From Terriglobia bacterium (GTDB lineage Bacteria > Acidobacteriota > Terriglobia > Bryobacterales > Bryobacteraceae): a stretch of 37,637 nt of DNA. The stretch covers positions 1 to 37,637 of the forward strand of contig JAIQFL010000078.1 in NCBI GenBank assembly GCA_020073365.1, read 5' to 3'. A program made the translations under genes and the position numbers. Under the pieces are notes generated by a model. The model was not told the DNA's origin. It saw only the letters and a list, made by a program, of their open reading frames with translations, and did not search any database. Of this stretch, positions 17,704 through 23,727 are shown in pieces; position 1 is the stretch's first letter, and each line of letters opens with the position of its first letter.

Positions 17704-18436
17704 CACGGTAGCAGTCAGCGTTCATGAACTCGCCCGCCTCGCGCCGGACTATCCGTTTCCGCACCCGCCGGAATCGTTTGTGTTTTCCGACGGTGAAGTG
17801 CTTGCACCCGGAGCAGTCCCCTGGAGGTCCGAGGCGCGCTTCCCCGTTCTTGCATACGGGTCCAATCGATCACCGGCCGTACTACGGCGCAAATACGCGG
17901 GACATTCGGGGGTGCTCCTGCCCACGTTGCGGGCCCAACTGAGAGATTTTGATGTCGTCTATGCCGCCATGGTCTCGACGCTCGGCCCCGTGCCCGCCAC
18001 CCTGGCGCCCGCACGAGGCGCGGAGTGTGAAGTCGCCGTCCAGTTTCTCACGCCGGACCAGTTAGAGCGCATGCATCGCTCCGAGCGCGTGGGTGTGAGC
18101 TACGGGTTTGGGCAACTTCCCGCCAGCCTGATCGAGATCGACGGGATCGGTTCGTGTTCCTGCTGGTTTTATCACTGCCTGTACGGAATCCTGCGTCATG
18201 ACGGCGGCCCGATCGCGCTCGCGGAGGTGAGCTGCGACGGGCGGCGCTGGCCGGCGCTTACCCAGCGTGAGGTGCAGGCGCTGGTCCGGCACAGGCTCGG
18301 CTCCACTGCTACGCCGCACGAATTTCTGGTAGAACATATTGCCGACGAGAATATCCGACGCGATCGGATCGCCCGGCTCACGGCCGACGCCATTCCATAC
18401 GTGCCGGAGGTTGCCGCTGCGCCCGAAGCCTCCTGA
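17693..18436 (+). CDS. Gamma-glutamylcyclotransferase-fold protein
   Basis: 247 residues from ATG 17693, overlapping the racemase end. The only strong signature is VLAYGSNRSPAVLRRKY (YGSN at 55-58), the glycine/serine loop that binds the gamma-glutamyl or related acyl group in GGCT-fold enzymes. Members include gamma-glutamyl(amine) cyclotransferases that release 5-oxoproline, and BtrG, which removes a gamma-glutamyl protecting group in butirosin biosynthesis. The catalytic Glu usually sits in the strand after the central sheet; CEVAVQFLTPDQLERMH is the likely region, but I cannot name the residue. In this operon a deprotection step on a glutamylated intermediate, added by the ATP-grasp ligase four genes on, is a reasonable guess only. 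The stop overlaps the ribosome site of the next gene. Confidence 0.6.
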   Translation: MSNNTVAVSVHELARLAPDYPFPHPPESFVFSDGEVLAPGAVPWRSEARFPVLAYGSNRSPAVLRRKYAGHSGVLLPTLRAQLRDFDVVYAAMVSTLGPVPATLAPARGAECEVAVQFLTPDQLERMHRSERVGVSYGFGQLPASLIEIDGIGSCSCWFYHCLYGILRHDGGPIALAEVSCDGRRWPALTQREVQALVRHRLGSTATPHEFLVEHIADENIRRDRIARLTADAIPYVPEVAAAPEAS

Positions 18437-18445
18437 GGAAATGCC

Positions 18446-20623
18446 GTGTCTACTTCCGCGAAACCGATGGCCGAAGCCGCCTACCGCTTCTCCGAAATCG
18501 AGCCGAAATGGCAACGGCAGTGGGAAGACGCCGGGCTCTTTCACAGTGAACCCGTCGAAGATCTTCCCAACTGTGTAGTGATTGAGCTGCCGCCATTCGC
18601 CAACGGCAGCCTGCACCTGGGGCACGTCCGTAACTACGCCATGGGCGACGTATACGCACGCTTCCGGCGCATGGCGGGATTCAACGTGCTCTATACCGGT
18701 GGCTTCGATTCGTTCGGTCTGCCAAACGAGCTGGCCGCGCAGGACCTGCATCGGCATCCCAAGGCAGTTGCGGAGGAAGTCATGGCCGAAATGCGCCGCG
18801 ATTTTGTGCGGCTGGGTCTCAGCCATGACACGCGCCGCATCATCGGTAATCACGACGAGGGCTTCTACGGGTGGGTCCAATGGGTGTTTCTGAAACTGTT
18901 CGAGCAGGGCCTCGCATACCGGCAGCGCTACCCTGTGCTTTGGTGCCCCTCGTGCGAACTCACGCTGGCCGATAGCCTCGCGCTCGGCGGCACGTGCTGG
19001 CGTTGCGGGACCACGGTGGAAGCGCGATCGCTCGAGCAATGGCTGGTGCGCGAAGCCATCTTCGCCGACGATATGCTCGCAAGCCTCGACCGTTTGAAAC
19101 GCTGGCCTTCTCAAATCAAGCGCATTCACGCCGATTGGATTGGCCGCCGCGAGGGCGCTGACGTCCGTTTCGCAGTCCGCCGGTGTCCGGAGGTCGTCAT
19201 CACGGCGTTTGTTTCCGAACCGGCTCGCGTGCCGGACATTGCTGCCATCCATCTTGCTCCGGAACACCCGGCAGTCGCCGCCTTTGATGCGGCGGGCTTG
19301 TTGAGTGCGGACGTGCGCGACGCCATCGGCCGGGTCTCGCGCAACGCTCGCGCTGACGCTCAAGGCCTCGTTGCACTGGGGGTGGAGGCCGCCCATCCGC
19401 TCACCGGCGCGGACATCGCAATCGCCGTGTCCGCCGCTCTGGATGTGCGGACACACGACGGGGTTGCGGTTTCGTTCGCCGATAGTCCAGCGCAAAGCGA
19501 GTCCGCATCAGTGATCCAGGACCTGAAAGCCCGCGATGCCGGCGGGCCCGCGGTGCGGTATCGTCTCCGCGACTGGAACATCGCGAGGCAGCGCTACTGG
19601 GGTCCACCGATCCCCATTATCCATTGCCCCCGTTGCGGCGCCGTGGCGGTGCCGGAGCGGGAGTTGCCTGTATTGTTGCCGCTCGATATCGCGCTCGATG
19701 GGCACGGCAATCCGCTCGACCGCCATCCCACTTTCGCTCCCGTCGCCTGCCCGCGCTGCGCGGGCAGCGCCCGTCGGGATACCGACACTCTGGAGACGTA
19801 CTGCAGCCCATGGTGGTATCACTGGAACGCCAAGCACATGGCGACGCAAGACCCCTTCGATAAGGCGGAGGCGCGCCTGTACATGCCCGTGGATGTGATG
19901 ATCGGCGGCGAGGACCAGGCGCGCACTTGCTTCTTCCACCTGCGGATGATGGCGCGCGCCCTCAAGCGCGCCGGCGTCGTCGAGCTGGATGAGCCCATCG
20001 ACACCCTGATCGCCATCGGCATGGTCAAGGCTGGCGGCCGAAAAATGAGCAAGAGCGAAGGCAATGCGGTGGACCCGAAGGACATCATCGCGCGCTATGG
20101 CGCCGACGCGCTGCGCTTCGCCATTCTCGCCGCCGCCGCGCCCGAAAGCGATTTCAACTGGTCCGAAGACGGGGTTCGCCGCGCTTCGTCATTTCTGAAC
20201 CGGGTGTTCAAGTGGTGTGCCGGCATTGCCTCGGAAGTGCGCGTGGATTCGATGGGGACCCATGTGTCCATCGACGCGGACTATTCGCTCACTCGCAAGC
20301 TCGCGCGTCAACTGGCCACCGCCGTCGCACGTACCACCGAGTCGATGTGCCAGAACATGTTTCATCTCGCCGCATCCAATCTGGAAATGTTGTTTGAGCG
20401 AATCCAGGGATATGAAGAAGAGGCATTGAAGCGGCGTAAAGCGCTCGATGCGCGGGACCGCACCGCCATCGGCGTCGCATTCAGCGCCTTCCTGCGCATG
20501 CTCACGCCACTCTGTCCGCACATTGCCGAGGAGTGCTGGAGCATGCTTGGCGGCACAGGCATGATCGCGCAGGCGCCCTGGCCACAGGAGTTTCCCGAGC
20601 GCTTCCGAAAGAGGACCCCATGA
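18446..20623 (+). CDS. Degenerate leucyl-tRNA synthetase paralogue
   Basis: 725 residues from GTG 18446 (TGAGGAA at 18434-18440); housekeeping LeuRS is about 860. Catalytic signatures are intact: HLGH (57-60), KMSKS (533-537), and a zinc site Cys167/170/184/187. Differences are many. The pocket opening MFPYPSG of LeuRS reads ELPPFANG; the family signature GGxEHAxxHLLYxRF reads GGEDQARTCFFHLRM, losing both histidines. The CP1 editing insert is present (about 225-370) but its TTRPDT and GTGAVMxVPxHDxRD motifs are gone, so it cannot proofread normally. The C-terminal tRNA-contacting domain is missing: the protein ends soon after the helical anticodon-binding domain. It can probably still form aminoacyl-adenylate but with changed amino acid or acceptor use. 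It overlaps the next gene by ATGA. Alternatives are a drug-resistant spare LeuRS or an amino-acid ligase acting on a carrier; sequence loss favours a biosynthetic role. Confidence 0.9.
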   Translation: MSTSAKPMAEAAYRFSEIEPKWQRQWEDAGLFHSEPVEDLPNCVVIELPPFANGSLHLGHVRNYAMGDVYARFRRMAGFNVLYTGGFDSFGLPNELAAQDLHRHPKAVAEEVMAEMRRDFVRLGLSHDTRRIIGNHDEGFYGWVQWVFLKLFEQGLAYRQRYPVLWCPSCELTLADSLALGGTCWRCGTTVEARSLEQWLVREAIFADDMLASLDRLKRWPSQIKRIHADWIGRREGADVRFAVRRCPEVVITAFVSEPARVPDIAAIHLAPEHPAVAAFDAAGLLSADVRDAIGRVSRNARADAQGLVALGVEAAHPLTGADIAIAVSAALDVRTHDGVAVSFADSPAQSESASVIQDLKARDAGGPAVRYRLRDWNIARQRYWGPPIPIIHCPRCGAVAVPERELPVLLPLDIALDGHGNPLDRHPTFAPVACPRCAGSARRDTDTLETYCSPWWYHWNAKHMATQDPFDKAEARLYMPVDVMIGGEDQARTCFFHLRMMARALKRAGVVELDEPIDTLIAIGMVKAGGRKMSKSEGNAVDPKDIIARYGADALRFAILAAAAPESDFNWSEDGVRRASSFLNRVFKWCAGIASEVRVDSMGTHVSIDADYSLTRKLARQLATAVARTTESMCQNMFHLAASNLEMLFERIQGYEEEALKRRKALDARDRTAIGVAFSAFLRMLTPLCPHIAEECWSMLGGTGMIAQAPWPQEFPERFRKRTP

Positions 20624-21531
20624 CTCCACAGCGTACCATCGTCGGACCCATTTACGAGATCGCTCATTCCGTGCTGGCTGAGTGCGCGGAGTTCCAGCAG
20701 TTCCAGGCGGGCGGTATCGCCAGAGCGGAATTCGCCGGTTTTCTCGACGCCATGGCGCCCGCGCTTATGGCCGCCGGCCTCCCCGCGGAAGATGTGCATT
20801 TCGCCAAGCGCTACCCAGTCTCCGAAGGTGCGTTCGTTGCCGATCGTCTCGGGGAGCTTGCGCGTCGCGGCTTGCTGCCCTCTGCCGGGTACGACACGGT
20901 TCGCTACGACGAGTTGGCCGCGGAGATGCGCGCTCATCACTATCATGGGCGCTTTCGCACGTATATTTATCCCGAGGAGGCGCGCCTGCTCTTCGCCATT
21001 GCCGATGTAGTCCGCCCGCGCTCGGCGATTTTTCTGGGTTCGTATTACGGCTACTGGGCCCACGCAGCGCTCACCGCCATCGCTGCGGATGGCGGCCACG
21101 CGGTGCTGGTCGATCCCGACCCGCGCGCGCAGGAAGTGGCGCGTTACAACCTGGAGCGATCGGGTCTGGCGCACGCGGTGGAACTGGCGACCACCACGGG
21201 TGAAGAGTATCTCGGCGCTTCGCCCCGGTCCTTCGATTTCGTCGTGCTCGACGCGGAAGGCCCGCGGACCCATCCCGATCCCGAGCAACGCGGCAAGGCC
21301 ATCTACGGCCGCCTCTTCCGGCACGTTCTGCCTCACATGCCGCCCGGCGCTTATCTGGTCTGCCACAACATCCTCTTTCAGGATATTGCCGAGTGCCCGT
21401 ACTTCGATGGCATCATCGCGCGCAACCGCGGGGAACTCGGACCATTTCTCGACCTCGTGGGGCGCGAGTTACGCGACTTCGTGGAGTGCACCAGCACCGA
21501 AGGGGTGGGAATCGGTGTCCGCGCCGGCTAG
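20620..21531 (+). CDS. Class I SAM-dependent (O-)methyltransferase
   Basis: 303 residues; ATG 20620 overlaps the synthetase stop (ATGA), so translation is coupled. The Rossmann core is clear: AIFLGSYYGYWAHAAL (motif I, with GSYYG in place of GxGxG), HAVLVDPDPRAQEVARYNLE (acidic residue after strand 2), FDFVVLDAEGP (motif IV, with the Asp typical of metal-dependent O-methyltransferases) and HVLPHMPPGAYLVCHNILF. The overall plan is close to CmcI/catechol-O-methyltransferase-like enzymes, though O- versus N-methylation cannot be told from sequence. Residues 1-110 are a helical cap. It is the second or third methyltransferase of the cluster and lies directly between the synthetase paralogue and the ATP-grasp ligase, suggesting that it modifies the same intermediate. 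Confidence 0.75.
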   Translation: MTPQRTIVGPIYEIAHSVLAECAEFQQFQAGGIARAEFAGFLDAMAPALMAAGLPAEDVHFAKRYPVSEGAFVADRLGELARRGLLPSAGYDTVRYDELAAEMRAHHYHGRFRTYIYPEEARLLFAIADVVRPRSAIFLGSYYGYWAHAALTAIAADGGHAVLVDPDPRAQEVARYNLERSGLAHAVELATTTGEEYLGASPRSFDFVVLDAEGPRTHPDPEQRGKAIYGRLFRHVLPHMPPGAYLVCHNILFQDIAECPYFDGIIARNRGELGPFLDLVGRELRDFVECTSTEGVGIGVRAG

Positions 21532-22978
21532 CGCCCTGCCGCTCTTTCGCCTCATGGCGGGCCCTTCGCCGACCGCTGCGGCTCCGCTCGGCATTGTCTC
21601 CGGTCTGCTGCTCTATGACAGCGGAGAGGCCGAAGAGACGTTCCTGTACCGATGTCAGGATCGCTACCTCGCTTACAACTCGCTGGCTGGCATCCGCACG
21701 GTCCTGTTCGTGGCAAATGAGGAGCACAGTCTTCGGTACCGTCATCTGATCAAACGCCACAACGAGCGTATTCGCATGGTTAGCGCGCATACCGGTGTGC
21801 CGCTGCCGATCGCGCCCGAACCGTGGTTTGCCGCAGTCGATCTGAGCCGTCTGGATCCGATCGAGTTGCCGAACGCGTACACCCTGGTGCTCAACCAGGT
21901 CTCGCCAACGTGCGCGCGTTTAGCCGGCGAGCAGTTGCGGTCCATGGGTGAGCTTGCATTGAGATGGCACGATAAAGCACACTACTTTCGAACCATAGAG
22001 CGCCAGCCCGAAGGGCTGCCTCCCCACGCCCATACCGCGCTGTTTTCGACATCCGAGTTCGCTGCCGTAGCATCGTGGCGCGACCTTGCCGCGCTGTGGG
22101 CCCAGCGCACCGGCCGTCCCGAACCAGCGGCATTGTATGTGAAATCATCGTACGATTCGGGCGGCAACGCCTCGGCCCGCCTTTCATCCACCGGATTTGA
22201 GGACACGATGGGGCGCGCGCGTTCGTTGAGTACCGGTCCGGAGCTGTCGCAACTGCGAGTCGATATCGAAAGTACGCCGAGCCTCGCGCACATGTGCTTT
22301 TCCGACCTGCAACTGGCCGGGTGGTTGCGCGCTCAGCGGCGCCGCCGGGGGCAGATCTCGATCCTGGTTCAAGAAGCGATCGAGGGTCCAGAGGATGCCG
22401 ATGTACAGGGTCTGGGCGTAACCTGCTGGGTTGAGTCGCCCGAGCGGGCGGAAATCGTAGTGGCGGCAGGACAACTGTATCGCGATACCCGGCGGCATCA
22501 CTTCTCGGGGTCTTTCCTGAGTGACGATCCGCTACCCGGGCCGCTGGCCGCGCAGATCCTGCGCCTCTGCTCCATGCTGGCGCGGGAGGGCTACCAGGGT
22601 CCGGTCAACTTCGACGCCCGCCGGAACGCCGCGAACGAGTGGGTGTTTCTTTACGATTGCAACCCCCGCCTCAGCGCCGTCTATCCCCCGCTCGCAGTCC
22701 GCGCATTCTTGCGGTCCTGCGGTTATGATGTGCGGACGATTGCGAGTCTTGGCTATCGTGGCGAATTCGCCCGCGCCAATCTGGAGGGGATGTTACTGGA
22801 CCTGGATGCGGCGGGGCTCCTTTACCAGAGCCGTCGTGGCTGGGGTATCCTCCCTATTCCAAACATGGCTCGTGACCACGGACTCGACCTGTTGTTATTG
22901 AACATACCGGTCAATCAGATCGGCTCCGTCGCCAACCGGTCGCGGGCCGTGTCAGACCTCGATTTCCGTGTTTACTGA
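21515..22978 (+). CDS. ATP-grasp family ligase, last gene of the operon
   Basis: 487 residues if started at GTG 21515 (GGGGTGGG just upstream), overlapping the methyltransferase by 17 nt; the first ATG is 21554. ATP-grasp features: YVKSSYDSGGNAS with the ATP-phosphate lysine (Lys210) and Gly-rich loop, ILVQEAIEG (adenine-side strand with Glu), NFDARRNA and FLYDCNPRLSA, whose Asp381/Asn383/Arg385 match the Mg-binding E/D-x-N-x-R motif. Enzymes of this superfamily join a carboxylate (as acyl-phosphate) to an amine or other nucleophile, in amino-acid ligases, peptide-tailoring enzymes and carrier-independent peptide bond formation. The N-terminal 150 residues are a pre-ATP-grasp Rossmann-like part. 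In context it could join an amino acid to the NRPS product or act on a ribosomal peptide; the sequence does not decide. Confidence 0.78.
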   Translation: MSAPASALPLFRLMAGPSPTAAAPLGIVSGLLLYDSGEAEETFLYRCQDRYLAYNSLAGIRTVLFVANEEHSLRYRHLIKRHNERIRMVSAHTGVPLPIAPEPWFAAVDLSRLDPIELPNAYTLVLNQVSPTCARLAGEQLRSMGELALRWHDKAHYFRTIERQPEGLPPHAHTALFSTSEFAAVASWRDLAALWAQRTGRPEPAALYVKSSYDSGGNASARLSSTGFEDTMGRARSLSTGPELSQLRVDIESTPSLAHMCFSDLQLAGWLRAQRRRRGQISILVQEAIEGPEDADVQGLGVTCWVESPERAEIVVAAGQLYRDTRRHHFSGSFLSDDPLPGPLAAQILRLCSMLAREGYQGPVNFDARRNAANEWVFLYDCNPRLSAVYPPLAVRAFLRSCGYDVRTIASLGYRGEFARANLEGMLLDLDAAGLLYQSRRGWGILPIPNMARDHGLDLLLLNIPVNQIGSVANRSRAVSDLDFRVY

Positions 22979-22992
22979 CATGGATTTCCTTC

Positions 22993-23021
22993 TTGCAATC
23001 CCGTTCAGGGCGTGAGATATT
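22993..23021 (+). promoter_or_regulatory. Candidate promoter of the interrupted tRNA gene
   Basis: TTGCAA (22993-22998), exactly 17 nt, GATATT (23016-23021). Each box matches consensus at 4/6. The predicted start near 23028 leaves about 15 nt before tRNA position 1, typical for a tRNA gene. Confidence 0.4.
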
Positions 23022-23043
23022 AGCTCAGTCATTGCTGTGCTGC

Positions 23044-23237
23044 GCACCCGTAGCTTAATTGGACAAGAAGACGCCAGCGGAAAACTTTGGAAACTCGATC
23101 TCGGACGGCTGGTAGCGTCTTTCCAGGGCATCACTGCCGGAAGTTCGAGCCGTGTGGAATTAGTCGAACAACGGGGTCTCAAAAGCACCAGTTTTGGGGG
23201 CTGGGAGATGCGGGTTCAAGTCCCGTCAGGTGCGCCA
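23044..23237 (+). tRNA. tRNA-like gene, anticodon UGG, interrupted by a 117-nt D-loop insertion
   Basis: Removing about 117 nt from the D-loop leaves a 77-nt cloverleaf. Acceptor stem: GCACCCG (23044-23050) with CAGGTGC (23227-23233), 6 of 7 pairs, the only mismatch being C6-A67. U8 and A9 follow. D-stem: GCTT (23053-23056) with AAGC (23183-23186), 4 pairs, and G18-G19 at 23061-23062. Anticodon arm 23188-23204: CCAGT/GCTGG around loop TTTGGGG, giving U33, anticodon UGG and G37. Five-nt variable region 23205-23209. T-arm 23210-23226 with loop TTCAAGT. Then G73 and an encoded CCA (23235-23237). The A15-U48 pair is also possible. The anticodon says proline, but G1-C72 and G73 are not what bacterial tRNA-Pro has (C1-G72, A73); the first 20 nt look more like tRNA-Arg. 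It could be a functional tRNA matured from a spliced precursor, a repurposed tRNA-like RNA, or a disrupted pseudogene. Confidence 0.65.
23066..23182 (+). other. 117-nt insertion within the tRNA D-loop
   Basis: The boundaries are uncertain by a few bases because A-rich flanks repeat. Two hairpins are visible: AGACGC-CAGC (23069-23078) with GCTG and GCGTCT (up to 23120), and CCG..GTTCGA (23137-23148) with TCGAAC..CGG (23164-23174). The insert ends could alternatively close as AGAC (23069-23072) with GTCT (23176-23179), which would stack on the D-stem. No group I core motif, no archaeal-style bulge-helix-bulge that I can identify, no ORF and no transposon ends are seen. Confidence 0.55.
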
Positions 23238-23258
23238 TCCGGCATTCATCTTTTTCCC

Positions 23259-23276
23259 GGGGCAAGTGTTCGCCCC
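23259..23276 (+). promoter_or_regulatory. Leader hairpin before the Ala/Pro-rich peptide gene
   Basis: GGGGC (23259-23263), 8-nt loop, GCCCC (23272-23276), preceded by T5 and located between the tRNA end and the ribosome site of the peptide ORF. It could be a processing or stability element; a 5-bp stem is weak evidence. Confidence 0.3.
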
Positions 23277-23289
23277 ATATTCTCACGAC

Positions 23290-23301
23290 GAAAGGAGGTG
23301 A
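23290..23301 (+). promoter_or_regulatory. Exceptionally strong Shine-Dalgarno sequence
   Basis: GAAAGGAGGTGA matches the bacterial anti-SD end of 16S rRNA over 12 consecutive bases and sits 6 nt before TTG 23308. No other gene in the window has more than about 8 matching bases. It decides the unusual TTG start of the peptide gene. Confidence 0.8.
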
Positions 23302-23307
23302 AATCGC

Positions 23308-23613
23308 TTGAACCAGGACGCTCTTGACACTGTACTGACAAACTTGTCGGAAACGGTAAGCAGCTTGGCTGCTGCAGCACCAGTGCTTGCCAGCAACGCC
23401 GTACCAGCGGCGGTGCCAGTGAAGATGCCGAGCGGAGTAGCCGCTCCGCCGGGCATCGAAGCAGCCATCGCGGCTGGCGCACCACTCTCTGTGCCACCCG
23501 CTGGGCTGCAGCGGGCGCAACCATTGAGCCAGGCCGCCGCACCAGTGGCGGCATCGGCACCATTGGCCGCGCCAGCAGTCCCAGTGTTCGCTCCACTGGC
23601 CAACGCCCAGTAA
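23308..23613 (+). CDS. Small Ala/Pro-rich protein, possible precursor peptide
   Basis: 101 residues from TTG 23308, chosen because of the 12-nt ribosome site. I recognise no family. Residues 1-22 (ALDTVLTNLSETVSSL inside) form an acidic amphipathic helix, like a leader; from residue 23 the chain is Ala/Pro/Val-rich with repeated AP(V/L) units (AAPVLA, GAPLS, AAPVAA, SAPLAAPAVPVFAPL). There is no Cys, Trp or Tyr and very little charge. Of 15 proline codons 11 are CCA, 3 CCG and 1 CCC, against a GC-rich background. It lies 70 nt downstream of the interrupted UGG tRNA and ends at TAA, 114 nt from the convergent diiron oxygenase gene. Leader-like start plus strong initiation suggest an abundant or precursor peptide; a structural or cell-surface protein is an alternative, but no signal peptide is evident. 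Confidence 0.6.
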   Translation: MNQDALDTVLTNLSETVSSLAAAAPVLASNAVPAAVPVKMPSGVAAPPGIEAAIAAGAPLSVPPAGLQRAQPLSQAAAPVAASAPLAAPAVPVFAPLANAQ

Positions 23614-23630
23614 GCGGACAAGGGATGTTT

Positions 23631-23701
23631 GATGCCCTGGAATTGATGTCCTGGAATTGATGCTCTGGAACTGATGTCCTGGAATTGATGCTCTGGAAAT
23701 T
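23631..23701. repeat. 14-bp tandem repeat, five copies
   Basis: Units of the form GATGYCCTGGAATT follow one another head to tail: four 14-bp copies and a last copy of 15 bp, with small changes (CCC/TCC/CTC, AATT/AACT). It fills the gap between the convergent peptide and oxygenase genes. The period is not a multiple of three. Confidence 0.85.
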
Positions 23702-23727
23702 GATGTATCGGCGGTAATCGGCGGCCG

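Noticed and set aside
18062..19495. 477-codon minus-strand frame opposite the GGCT-like and LeuRS-like genes
   Set aside because: Shadow frame spanning two real genes; no motifs.
23044..23120. tRNA with the anticodon arm formed by CCAGC (23074-23078) and GCTGG (23200-23204)
   Set aside because: It leaves a 12-nt D-loop, a broken D-stem and no U33. The D-loop-insertion model pairs all stems better.
23066..23182. Group I intron in the tRNA
   Set aside because: Length of 117 nt is too short, no P3/P7 core motifs are visible, and the position is the D-loop rather than the anticodon loop. A decayed remnant cannot be excluded.
23044..23237. tmRNA (ssrA)
   Set aside because: A full D-arm and anticodon arm are present, there is no resume tag ORF, and the length is about half of a tmRNA.
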